Origin: Xylaria sp. FL1777
Taxonomy: Eukaryota > Ascomycota > Sordariomycetes > Xylariales > Xylariaceae
Direction of reading: 5' to 3'
Assembly (NCBI GenBank): GCA_022578965.1
Contig: MU400714.1
Span: 1 to 64,000, forward strand
Length of the DNA stretch: 64,000 bases
A model generated the notes under the pieces. It was given only the letters and a program-made list of their open reading frames with translations. It had not been told where the DNA came from and made no database searches. Position 1 is the stretch's first letter. Every line of letters starts with the position of its first letter. Both the position numbers and the translations under genes were made by a program. This document shows positions 19,701-32,487 of the stretch, piece by piece.

Positions 19701-22700
19701 GCTTATAATATTAAAAAAAATAATTTAATAAATAGCAAGCTAAATAATAGCTTTATTATAATTAATTAAAATTTTATATAAAGCACTTTTTATAACGCAA
19801 ATAGCACTAAAGTTTTATAAAGCTATATATTAAGCAAAAAAATTAGCGTAAATATATTTTAAGCTAATTATTATAAGCTTTTATTTAAAAAAGCTGCTTT
19901 TTATTAAACAAAAAATAAAAAAAAACTTAAAAAACAAAAAAAAAAGCCTTTTGTAAGTTAAACAATCAAAAAAATTTATTTAAATAATAATAAGTTTTTT
20001 ATTTAATTTAATACTAAAAATATATAAATAAATAATAATTTTTATAAGCAAAATACTTTACTAAAACTAGAAAGTTTTAATTATTAAAGACTTTAAAAAA
20101 TTTAAAAAGCAAAGCTTACAAAAAAAAGCTTAAAATTTAAAAAAATATAAGCTAAAAAATCTAAGAACTTTTTAAACAAAAAAACAAATGTTATTTTTAA
20201 AAACTTTATACTAAAAGTTTTAAAGTATTCTAATATTTTTATTTAAATAATTGTTTAAACAAAAGCTAAATTATATTTTAAAGCAATAAAAGTATTTAAG
20301 CTAATGCTAAAAATAATACTACTGCTTTTAAATAACTTTAATAAAAGTTTAAATTAGCAGATTAAATTAAATATGCTACGTTTTATTCTAAAGAAAAAAA
20401 ATAATAAGTTAAAATATAAAGCTTAATTAAAAACTTTATTACAAAAAATCTTAACTTAAATAAACATAAAAAATGCTTTTTTTTATAAAAGCATAAACTT
20501 TTTAAAAAATAACATAAAGTTTTAATAGCTAATAGTTAAAAAAACATAAGAAAGTTTTTAATTAGTGCTATAATTAACTAATTAACTTATTAAATATAAA
20601 TTATTAAGTAATACTTGCAAAACTAACTTTTTATTAAACTATTTAGTAGTATATATAAATAAAAAAATAAACTATAATAGTTTTATTGTATATACTTATA
20701 TGCTTTAATTTAGCTTTATAGCTGCTTTTTTAAAAAAATAACACTACAAAATAATAAAAGTTTTTTGCAATTAAAACTAATAAAATAATTAAGTAATGCT
20801 ATTCTTTGCTTATATTGCTTTAGATTTTTAAACATTAAAAAATAAGCTAAAATTTAAAAAAATACTTTTTAAAATTTTAAACTAATATAATACTATATAT
20901 TTATTATTTAAAAATAACTTAAAAAAGCAAAAATTATTAATTGTTATACTTATGCTGCTTTTAAAAAAAGTAATATTTTTAGCTAAACTTTAGCTTAGTG
21001 CTAATTTTGCGCTAATAGTACTAAAAAAAGAAAAAAAGCTTAAAAAGCTAATATAATTAGCATTAATAGTTTTAAAAAGTACTAACTAAACTTTTAACTC
21101 TTTTAAAATAAAGATTTATAAAAAACATAATAATTATATTAGTAGTAATAGCTTAAACTTATTTAAAAAAATATTAAAGTATAAGTTTTATAATAAAAAA
21201 AACTTAAGCTTAACAAATTATTTTAACTAAAAATACTTAAGCTTTTTAAATTTATGTTTTATGTTAGTTTTACTACTAAAATTGCAAAATATTTTAGCTA
21301 TATTTTTAAGCGTTATAAAGCTAAAAAAATATATATAGTTTTGCTTAAAGCTTACTATAAAAATAAAAAATAAAATTTATAAAAAAAATATTACTAAAAT
21401 TATTAATTTTAAAGCATAGTTTAATATTATTATAAACTTATTTATTAATAAAAACAGCTTTACTACTAAAAATATAAATATAATTTAAAAAAAATTTAAC
21501 TAAACTAGTAATTTTATTAAATATATAAAATGCTTAAAAACTACTATTTAAATAAACAAAAAGTTATTGCTTTTTTTACTATATATAATTAGCAAAAAAT
21601 AAGCTATTTACTTTTTATTACTAAAAATAAACTTTATTATAAAATCTTAAATAAGTTTATATTTTTAAAGCCTTTATATAATAGCTAATATAATACTTAA
21701 AATAAGCTAAATTATTATACTAATAATAAACTATATTAAAAAACTAAGTTTAAAAGCTTAAAAACGTTAGCAATTAAAAAATTAATATATATTTATTAAA
21801 TTATTAGCTTAGCAAATAAGCTATAAAAAGCACAAAAATATTAGACCTTAAATAGAAAATTTAACAATTAGCAAAAAAAAGCAAAGAAAAAATTAAAAAA
21901 ACATAGTTTAAAAAAATATATAAGTGCAAACTTTTAAAAAAATTAAAACCTATATAATAATATAACATTAGTAGCTTTTTTAATTTCTTTTATACAAAAT
22001 ATTAAACTTTTTAAAAATTTAAAAATATAAAACAATAAAAAAGTCCGTGCTATTTTTAATAATAATTAACTATTTAAAATACTTTTAGTTGTAATAAAAA
22101 AAACGCTAAAGCAAAAAAATATTAAAAAATTAATAATTATAAAAATTAAAAATCCTGCATATAAATCAAAAAGCAAATATAACTTAATTATAACTTTAAC
22201 TTAAGCATTATTAACTTTTTAAGCTTTAAAAACTAACAAATTAATAAAAAGTAAAACAATAATTTTAAATATAATATATAAAACAAAAAATAAAAAAATT
22301 TATTTTAAAAATAACGTGCTATTTAATAGCACTATTTTACTTAAATTTTATAAGTAAAAAAAGCAAGCTTTAAAAAAAACAAGCTATTATTTAAAAAATC
22401 CTGCGCTATTTTAACAAAATAATATTTATTAAAATATATATTTATGTTTTAGTATTACTTTTAAAAGCATTTAACTAATTATTAAATAACTAGCTGTTTT
22501 TTTAGAAAAGCTTTATGTAACTAACTTTACTTAGCAAAAAGCAGCATTACTAACTAAAATATAATATTGCAAAAAAATAGCACTTTTTTAAAACTTTTCT
22601 AAAATAAAAAAAATATATAATAAGATTTTTTCTTTTTATAAAATTAAAACAGTTTTTTATAAAGCATAGCAAGTTTGCAGTATTTTAATTTTTAAACTTT

Positions 22701-25700
22701 TAAAAAATATTATTATAAAAGTTTTAAAAACTTAACTTAAGTATAGCGTTTTTAAAAAAGCTTATAGTTTATATTATAACGCTTAGTTTTTAATGCAAAA
22801 AAAAAGTAAAAAAGTTTAATTAATTAATTTAGCTACAAAAATAAACGCGGTTATTATATATAATGCTAATTTTCTTTAAAGTTATAATAAGTTCTTTAAA
22901 AAGTTTGCAATATATAAAATAATTTTTATAGTTAATTTATTTTTAAAATACAATTAAATATTACTTTTTATTTTTAGCTAAGCAATAATTGCTTTTTTTA
23001 TACTAATAAGCTTTTTTTAAATAATTATTTTTTTATAAAAAGTAACAAATTTAATAGCTTAATTTCTAAAAGTACTATTAAAGGTTTTATATAATATATT
23101 ATTAATAAAGTGCAAACTTTTTTTTAATAATATAGTAATTAAAGAACTTATTACTAAGTATAATAATTGTAAAGTTGCTTTAAGAATTAAGCAGTTTATA
23201 TTAAAGCATTTTAAGAATTTTAATGCTATACTGCTTAATTTTAAGCTAGCTAAAATTATAGCTAGCGCACTTAAAAATAAATAAGCAAAACAAACAACTA
23301 AAATAGTTAGCTATATATGTAGCACTAATAATAAAAGCTTAATAAAAGCAAAAATAATAAAAATCTTTAAGTAAAAAACTTGCAAAAACATTATAAAAGT
23401 ATAGTTTTTTTTAGAAATAATAATATATTACTAAATATAAATATAGAAGTATGCTATAATTGCAAAACTATTAACGGTTTTATTACGGAAAAATAAGCTG
23501 TTTTGCTTTAAAAAATCATAAAAAAAAGCTATAAAAAAGCTTTAAAAAGCTATTATAATAGCTTTTATTTTTATTACTTTTAATTATATAAAAAAACCTA
23601 TTTAGCTAAAAATAAATGCTTTTAAAACTAGCTAAAGTGCTATTTTATGCTAAAAAGTTAATAAAGCTATTAAACTAGCAAAATATAAGTTTAAAACATA
23701 AAAAAGCCTTAAAAAAAAATATAATGCTATAAAGCTAAAAAAGCTTACTATTATTAAAACTTTTTAAAAGTTATAAAACTATTTTTATAAAATTACGTTT
23801 TATTTAAAAATTAATACAAAAGTTTTTATAGTATAGCTAAATAATAGATTTTTAGTATTACTAAATGCTTAATTAACAAAATAAATAGTATATATAAAAA
23901 CTTTTAATTTTATATTTTACTATATGCTAAAAAAAAAACATATAGCTATTAATAAGCTTTCTAAAAAACTTTTTAAGCTATTAAATAAGTTAAATAATTA
24001 TTAAAAAAGAAATATAAAAAATTTTATTAATTTTTAACTATATATAATAGCTATTATTATTACATATAGAAAATTAAGCAATTAATTAGTTAAAAGCTTA
24101 GTATACTAAAAAATAAAACTTTTGCTATACTTAAAAAAAAATTAAAGCAAAAAAAGCAAGCAAATTGCTAAGTATTTTGTTTTTAAGCAAGTTTTAAAAG
24201 AACTTACAATAGAGAAAAAGCAGAGTTACTTTAAAAAAAAAGCTTTTAAATTTTTCGTTAATAAGTTTATTCTTTAAAAAAAAGCAAAGTTTAAAAAAAT
24301 GCTAAAAAAGATCATTAATAATAAAAAAACTTAAAAAACTTTCATTAAAAAAAACTATAAAAAAATAACTTATAAAAGCTAAATATTTATAACTTAACAA
24401 ATAACTTAAAAATATTACTAAAAGGGCTTTTATTAAAATATTTATATTATAATTGCTAGTTGCTTTAATTGCTAAAAATCTACAAATAGCAAAAGAACTA
24501 AAAAACACTATTTTAATTACTTTTTAAATTTTTTAGTTTTTTAGGTTATAAATATGCAAACTATACTATTAAGCAACAAATTTAAAGCTATTATAAAAGC
24601 AAAATGCAAAATAACAACTTATTTAAAAGCTAAACTTTTAAAACATATAAATTTTCTAAAAATACTTAAATTTATTAAAAAAAAAATCATGTTTTAGCAC
24701 AAAGTTTTTATAAAAATTAAATGTAATAATAGCTTTAAATTTAAAGAAAAAATAAAAAACGCAGTAAATACTTTAAACTACAAAATAAATTATAGTTTAG
24801 CTTATTATTTTTAAGCTTAAAGCTTTATTAAAAAAAGCTATAAGCTAATAAAAAAAAGCTTTATATAAATAATAAATAAAACTAGAAAAAATTAGCTAAA
24901 ATACTTAAACTTAGTAATATAAGCAGATTATATTTTTATGTATTATTATAACTACAGCTTATATAAGCTAATATATAAAAAAATGCTAATTTTGCTAATA
25001 AAAAATGTAATATTAACATAAAAAGTAATTAAGTAATAAAATGTTGCTTTTTATAAAGATTTTATTAAAGCTAAAGTTAAACAGCTAAAACGCTACAACT
25101 AAAATATTATAAAAATTAAAGCAATTATAACTAAAAAAAAAAAATTAGCTACAAAAGCTAAATTTCGGAAAAATGCTTATAAAATTAAGCAATTATTTAA
25201 AAAAAGCTTTTTTGTTTTTTTTTATAATACTATACTTTTAATAAATAAATCTAATAACAAAAAGCTGCTATATAAATAAATTAGCTTTTATAAAATTAAG
25301 AAAAATATTAATTATAAGCAATACTAATTAGTAAAACTAACTAGCAAAAAATTAAAAAGGTTGTTTTTTTTTAAAAAATTAAAGCAATTTATATAAAATA
25401 ACTAAAAGTACTAAAAACTAAAAAATCTTAATTTTAATGTATAAACTATTAATACTATAGCTATTTATTAAAAACTAAACTAAAACAATAAAGCCTTTAA
25501 TAATTAAAGCTATAATAATTAAGCTATAAAAAATAAAAAAAATATAATAAGTTATAAAAGCTTTTTAAGTTTATAAAAGCTATAGTATAACTTTTAGCGC
25601 TTTAAATATTTTAAGTGCTAAAAAATATAATAGTTTATTTTATTCTTTTAGCTACTATACTATAAAGCGCTTTAAAAAGTAATAACTAATAAAAGCTAAA

Positions 25701-28700
25701 GCAACAAATTTTTTTTTCTTTACTTTTTGTTTTTTTACTAATTGTTTTGTTTTTTATTTTTACTAATTATATAAGTTTATATAATTAAGTTATAATATAT
25801 AAAACTATTTTTTTTTGCTTAAAACTAAGCGCATTTTTTATAGCTTTCTTTTTATTAGTTTTATATTTGTTAGTTTTATAGCAGCTAGTTTGTTAATATT
25901 TCTTTTATTATTACGCTAAAAACATAAGTTTTTATTTTATTTTAACGTTTTTTAAATAGCTAAGCAGCTTAGTTTTAGTATAAATTATTGTTACTTTTTT
26001 TTAAAAATGCATAAAAATAAAAAAAACAAAAGTAAAAACTACTTATTAGTTTTAATTACTTAAGTTTATTTTACTGCATTAATATTTGCATATAAGTTTT
26101 TTTATTTTTAATTGCTTTATTACTTTTATTTAAAACTAAACAGCTTTTTTTGCTTTTAGTTTAAACTATTTAATATTTAATAAAAACTTTAAAACTGCTA
26201 AAAAACAAAAAACACTATTATTATACCTTAAGAAGTTACTAGTTTATATTTTATATACTTAAACCATTAGTAATAACTTAAAGCTGCTATTAAGCAATAA
26301 TAAGCATTTAATAAAATAGCAAACGTTTAAGCAAAGTTTAAAGCAAGCTTAGCAAAAATAAAACTTTACTACAAAAAATTAAGCAGAATTATTTAATTAT
26401 ATAAAGCTAAAAAAATAAAAACTAAAAAAAAAACAAAAGAAGATTTAATAATTTAGTATTAATAATTTTTATTTTGTATATTTTTGATTTTTTTGTTGCA
26501 AAAGTTTTATATATTTGCTTTTATAAATGTTGCAACTTAACTTCTTATATAATAACTATTCTTTTTTTATTTATTACGCTTAAAAAAAAATTTACAAGCT
26601 ATGCAATAAAAAAAAATAATCGTAAATTATATAAAAAAAAACATCGCTATATAAGCAAATCGTTTAATTTCTTTATTTTATTTTACTTTATATAACTTAT
26701 TTAATTTATTTTTTTAATTATTTTCTTAAATATTTAAGCGTTATGCTAATTTTTTAAGCAATACTAAATTATTGCTTACTAATATTACTTTTAATAAGCT
26801 AAGCAATAAAATTAGCCTAAAAAAAACGTTTTAACCTGCGTTTTAATTTAGTTCTTTTTTTAGTTAAGCAAACAAAAGTATTTTTAGTTAAAACTATTTA
26901 TTTTTTAAAGTTTTTAAGCGTAAAATCTTTTTTAACTACTGCAGTTATTATATTAGCTCTAAAATATTTAGCTATATTGCTTTTAAACTTATAAAATAAA
27001 TAGTTTTATAACTAAATAATAAACGTGCAATTAGTATACGTACTAAACTTTTATTTTAAAATAGTGCAGCAAAAAAAAAAAAAATAAAGCTTTATATACT
27101 TTTTGCTTTTAGCTATTATTAACAACTATTTATAATGTTTATAAAGCATAGCATTTTATATTTTAAATAGCTATATAAATATAGCTATAAGTTAACAGAA
27201 ATTATAAAAGATCTAATATATATATTTGCTTTAAGAACTACTTTTAGTTGCTTTTATATATAATAAGCAAAGTTTTAAATATTTTTGCTTTTTTATTTAG
27301 CTAAAGCTAGCTTAAATATGTTAATTTATATAGTATATATAAAAAAAATTATAACTAACTTTTTATTAAACATATTTATTGCTAGTGTTATTACTAAAAA
27401 TTTTGATTTGCAAATAGCTTAATGCTTAATTATATAAAACAAAAAAAGTTAGCTAAATAAAAAAAACAAAATTTAAAAAAAAAAAAAGCATATATATTTT
27501 GCTATTTATTAATAAACTTAACTTTTTAAATATTATAAGTATAACTGTTTATTAGCTAAGCAGTATTAATTTTCTAAATATTAGTTAACTACTATAATGC
27601 TTTTTAATTGTTTAAAACTTTATTAATAACGCAAAAATTGTTTTTTAAGTGCTTAATTAAACAAGCATTAATTGTGCTACTTAAAAACAAAAACTCTATA
27701 ATAAAAGCATAATTTAAATAATCTAAAGACTTAAGCACTAAGAAAAAAAATTGCAAAAAAAATCTAAGCTTTAAAACTACTTAAAAAAAAACAAATTAAA
27801 AAAAAAAACAAGCTTTTTTTTTATACTTACTAAAGCTTAAATTATTTACTTTGCTATTAGTAGCAATAAATGTTTAAAAAAAATAAGTTATAAATATATT
27901 AAAAAAAAGTTAAAAAGTAATTATTTAGCTAACTAAAACTACTTTATTTGCTTATTTTTTAATTAATACTAGTATAAACATATAAAAAATAATTATTATA
28001 AAAGCATTTAGCAATTAATAATTTATTTTAGCAATAAAATAATTAATTAATAAATTAAAAATAGTATAATAAGTTTATAAAAAAAAAATACATTAGTTTA
28101 AAAATACGTATTTTAGCTTTTTTTTTATTATATTTGCTTTATTAAACTTTTTACTTATATTTAACTTTGCTATTTTATTTACTTAATAAGTTTTAACTTT
28201 TTATATTTAGCATAAATGCTTTTAGCATTTATATTTAAAAAATCTTGCAATTACTAAAAAGTAATAACTTAAATTAATAATTAAAAATATTAAACTATAT
28301 AAAGCAAGCAATACTAACATTAATATTTGCACTTTATACTTTTTATACTATTTGCTTTTGTACTTTTAACTTACATTAAAATTTTTAACTTGCTTGCATT
28401 TTTTATTAAATTGCAAAATATAACAAAAGCATATATATGCTTAAATATTATTAAGAATTGTTTTTATTATACGTATATGCTTTTAATTATTATATTTTTT
28501 ATTTTTAAAAAAATTACTAGTACTACAAATTAACTAAAAATGGAAGCATTTTTTTCTAAAAGTTTTGCAGAGCTAATATTTAATACTAAAGCATATAAAT
28601 AACTAGCACAAAAAATAGCAAACTTTAAAAAAAAAGCAAAAAAAAAAAAAATAAGCATATATATATAAACTTAACTGCTAATTATAAAAAGCTTCTTTTT

Positions 28701-31120
28701 AAGAACTAACGGCTTTTTAAGAATAGCCTTAAAAAAAAGCTAATAATTGTTAAGAATTTAAAATACAAAAAATATTTAGCTTGCTAGCTTTTTTTATAAA
28801 TTAAAAAACTAAATATAAAAAATGTTTAGCTAAAAAACATACTGCTTTCTTTAGTTAATGTTTTTTTAAAGTCCGTTTTAAAGTTTTATTTTATATAAAA
28901 AAAAATAACCTTTATAAAAAGTTTGTTTTTTGGAAACTTAAAAAAAAGAAAAAAAGTAGTACTAAAAAAGCACTTTAGCTATACGTTCTCTAAAAATAGC
29001 AAAACTTACTAAAACTTATTTTTAAACTTAGTTTAATAAATATAAAAAGAAGCAATATATTTAATATATAGAAAGTATTATAATAAAAAAGCGTTAAAAT
29101 ATTAATAGTTTATATTATACGTAATCTTAATAGAAGTTTTTTATACTTTTAACTTATTGCTTAATAAAAAAACGCTTAATTTTTAAAAAAAAGCTTTTAT
29201 AGCATACTTTATTGCATAAAACCGCTTAATAAACGCAAATAAAACGCTATTTTATATGCTTAAACTAAAAATTAAATATTTAAAAGCATTTTTATAAGCT
29301 GCAAACTAAATGTTAAGATTTATAACTATAAAAAGTTTTATAATATTAATATAGTACTTATTTAAAATTAAAAAATACTGCAAAAATAACGATTTTTGCT
29401 TTAATAAGTTTAATGTTATGTTTATAAAAAATTTAATAGTTTTAACAATAAAGCTAAAATTATATAAAAAATAAAAACTTATAATATAAGAACTAAATAT
29501 TTAGCAGTTATTATTTATAAAATTCTTAAGAAAACCGCTATTAAAAAAAGCTTTAAACAATTATTAAAAAAATAATAACATAAAACATTTTAATAAACTA
29601 AAGCTTTATAATAAACAAAAGCTAGCTTATTGTTTTTTGCTAAGTAAAGTTTTAAAAATAATATATAAAAATAATAAAAAGCAATAGCTAAAGACTTTTT
29701 TTTTAAAACAACAAACAGCTGCTAAAAAAACCTATTAATATAAATAAAAATATTTAAATTACTAAAAAAAGCTTGCTATTTATAGCTGCTACAAAGACTT
29801 TTATAAAGTAAACACTACAAAATAAAAAATTAAAGCTGTTTATATTACAAATATCTTTATAAAGCTAAACGCTAAAAAATAGCTAAATAAGCACAAAATA
29901 AAAGCTTTGCTAAACGTATTGCTTTAGCTATATATAAATAAAAAAGCTAAAGCTTTAAAAATAAGTATTAAACTTAAGTATAACTAATTTATAAAAAATT
30001 TTTTTATAAATTAGCAAAATATAAAATAAGCTGCAATAATTATTATAATCTTTTAAATAAAATATCTTATAATAAAATATTGCTTAAACAATTATTAAAT
30101 TATTATTTTTATTAATACTGTTTTAAAAGTAGCATATATTTTAAACTTTAAACATACTATTAATAAAAATAACAAACAAGTTTTCTAAAAATTATAAAAA
30201 TATTAAATAATAAAGCACTTTAATATAAAAGTTATATTAAGCTATTTTATATTTTTTTGCTTTTGCTAGCATAATAACTATATATGCAAGTTTATTAAAG
30301 TTTTATATTTATATTACGTGTTTTATAACTTAACAAGCTAATATTTAAAAAAAAGTATTAATAATTAAAAAAGTTATAAATAGCTTATTTAATTTTTAAA
30401 AGCAAACCTTAAAAAGCATTTTAGCTTTAAGTTGCAAAAAAATTTACGTTTATTACTTTTAATAAGCGCTAAGCTTTATTATTTCTTAAAAGAACTAAAG
30501 GCAACTTTCTTTAGATTTAATAAGTTAGCTTTTTTACTATTAAGCGCTAAAAATACACGAAGTAAAAAAAAAACGCCAAAAAAAAAACTAAAAGTTAATT
30601 GTTTTGTTTTTTTAATGCTTTTTACTTTAAAGCGCAAAAAAAGTTCCTAGCAAAAAAAACTAATAATTATACTAAAAAAGTTATATTATAAGTAATATAA
30701 AAACGTTTTAGCAGTATAAAGTTATTTTGCTATAAAAACCCTTATAAATATTTTTTTTTTTAAGTATAATAAGCTAAGTATAAAACTTAGCTAAGCTTAA
30801 TAATTTAAAAAAAAAAAAGTATAAACTTTTTATAAGCACCTTTACAAAAAAAACGCTAAGCACTTCTAAAAGCCTTTGCTTATATATCTAAATACATAAA
30901 AAAGCTAAAACTAGTTTTAACGAAGCTATAATGCTTTTATAAGCGCTAAAGCTTAAGCTATTCTTAAACGTAGCAAAAAAAATAAAAGAAAACTTATAAA
31001 ACTAAATAAGCAAAAAAAAATAATATTAACCCTGTTTAAAAAACGCTAATAAAAATAAAAAACTATATAATTATAAGTATTAAAATAAACTAAAAGCAGC
31101 TATATTTTAATAAAAAAAAA

Positions 31121-31425
31121 TTAAAATAAAGTAAAATAGCTAAATAAGCTAACTAGCTAATTAAAATAAGTTTAGGCTAAATTATATAATAAAAATAAAA
31201 ATATAAGTATTACGCTAAATTTCGAAGTATAAACTTAACAACAATATACAACAAAATAAAAATTAGCTATAGTTGCTTTATTTATATTATTAAATAGCTC
31301 TTTAATTAATCGTTTAATTCCTTAATTTATATATAGCCTAATTACTTAAATGCATAAATTATAACTTATCTCCTTGCAATTAAAGTGGTATAATAGATTT
31401 TGCGCAATCGCACTGCTTCATTTCA
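31121..31425 (+). repeat. 3' LTR of element A (305 bp)
   Basis: Begins ttaaaataaagtaaaatagc and ends tgcttcatttca, followed by the duplication atata. Its last third keeps more C (gcgcaatcgcactgcttc) than the 5' LTR, so mutation was uneven between the two copies. Confidence 0.85.
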
Positions 31426-31430
31426 ATATA

Positions 31431-32475
31431 TATTTAATTACTTTTTTATAACTTTATTACTTTTTTTTTTTTTTTTGCTTTTTATATTTAATTAAAGCGT
31501 TTTTTTTTTTTTATTATAATGTTTTTTTTAAATAAAATAAAACATATAATAAAAATAGTTTGCGTTATTAAGCTTAAAATGTTAGTTTAAACAGCAGCAA
31601 AAAAATTTAAAGTTTTATAAACTAGCTTATAATGCTATATAAACAATAAACTAATTAAAAAAAAACAAATAAAAGTTTTTAAGCTTTATTTTTATATTTA
31701 AAAGCTTAATTAATTTATTAAGCTATTAGTTAAACAAAATAAAGCTATATATTTTTATTTGTTAAGTTTTAGTAAATAGTTAATTATATGCTAAATGTTT
31801 ATAAAAAGAAAAAAAAAGTTAAAAATATATAGCATTATTGCTTTTTTAAAAAAAATCTAGCAATTAAAACTATTAAAGCTTAAATAATTAGCTATTTAAA
31901 AGTTAATAAAGCTATAGTTATTAATATTAACGTTTTTTTTAATTAATTTAACGCTTTAAAAATAGTTAATTTTTTATTAAATTATTAATATAACGCTAAT
32001 AAAATAAAAACTAACTAAAGCATTAATAATAATTATTAAGTTATTTATAAAAAAAAAGCTAATTAACACTTAAAAAAACATTAAATAAAGCAAATAAATA
32101 ATAATAATAAAGTATATTAATAATAATAAAGTAGCTTTTTTATTACTAGTTATTTTTAAAGGCTTTAATGTTTAATAATAATAATTTTTAAACTAAAATA
32201 TTAATTTATAAAATAACTAAAAGTTTAAAGCTTTGCTTAAAAAATAAACTAGTAATAAAATAGCAATAAATTAGCTTAAAAGCATTTTTATTTTAGCTAT
32301 TTATTGCTAATATAATAATAAATAAATAATATTAATTTATAATAATTATAACTTTTATATAAACAACTTTTTTTTAATAGTTTATTTATTAAATAAAATA
32401 TAGTTTGTTTTTTATAAACTTTATTATAGTTATATTATTTAAGCATTAAATATAAAAGTTTTTTTATTATTAAAA
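31431..32475. other. AT-rich decayed DNA between elements A and P
   Basis: No genes. Long T runs occur at 31451-31468 and 31499-31513. Its natural continuation, after removing LINE P, is 37663-38098. I could not match it to any other element in the window. Confidence 0.5.
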
Positions 32476-32487
32476 AAATAGCTAAAA

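Larger units (their letters stand above)
16468..31425 (+). mobile_element. LTR retrotransposon A, about 15 kb, fully decayed
   Basis: Two alignable LTRs of exactly 305 bp (16468-16772 and 31121-31425) flank it, with the same 5-bp duplication atata at 16463-16467 and 31426-31430. The right LTR is preceded by an A-only tract (taataaaaaaaaa, 31109-31120), the likely polypurine tract, which sets plus orientation. The LTRs end in ca and tta (ca mutated). Over the first 5.1 kb it is colinear with element C (38099 onward). The 14.3 kb interior has no reading frame above about 70-100 codons, so gag and pol cannot be recognised. It is much longer than a usual gag-pol interior. A hidden nested insertion in 21.6-31.1 kb is likely, but I could not find its borders; strand composition changes at about 25.7-26.2 kb. 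Confidence 0.8.

Noticed and set aside
24302..24508. Open frames of 60-98 codons throughout the AT-rich part (for example 24302, 26474, 28327, 30432, 37311, 45576, 47440, 51197, 56236)
   Set aside because: All are Phe/Leu/Ile/Lys/Asn-rich low-complexity translations expected from very AT-rich DNA, and many lie on the antisense strand of the element that holds them.
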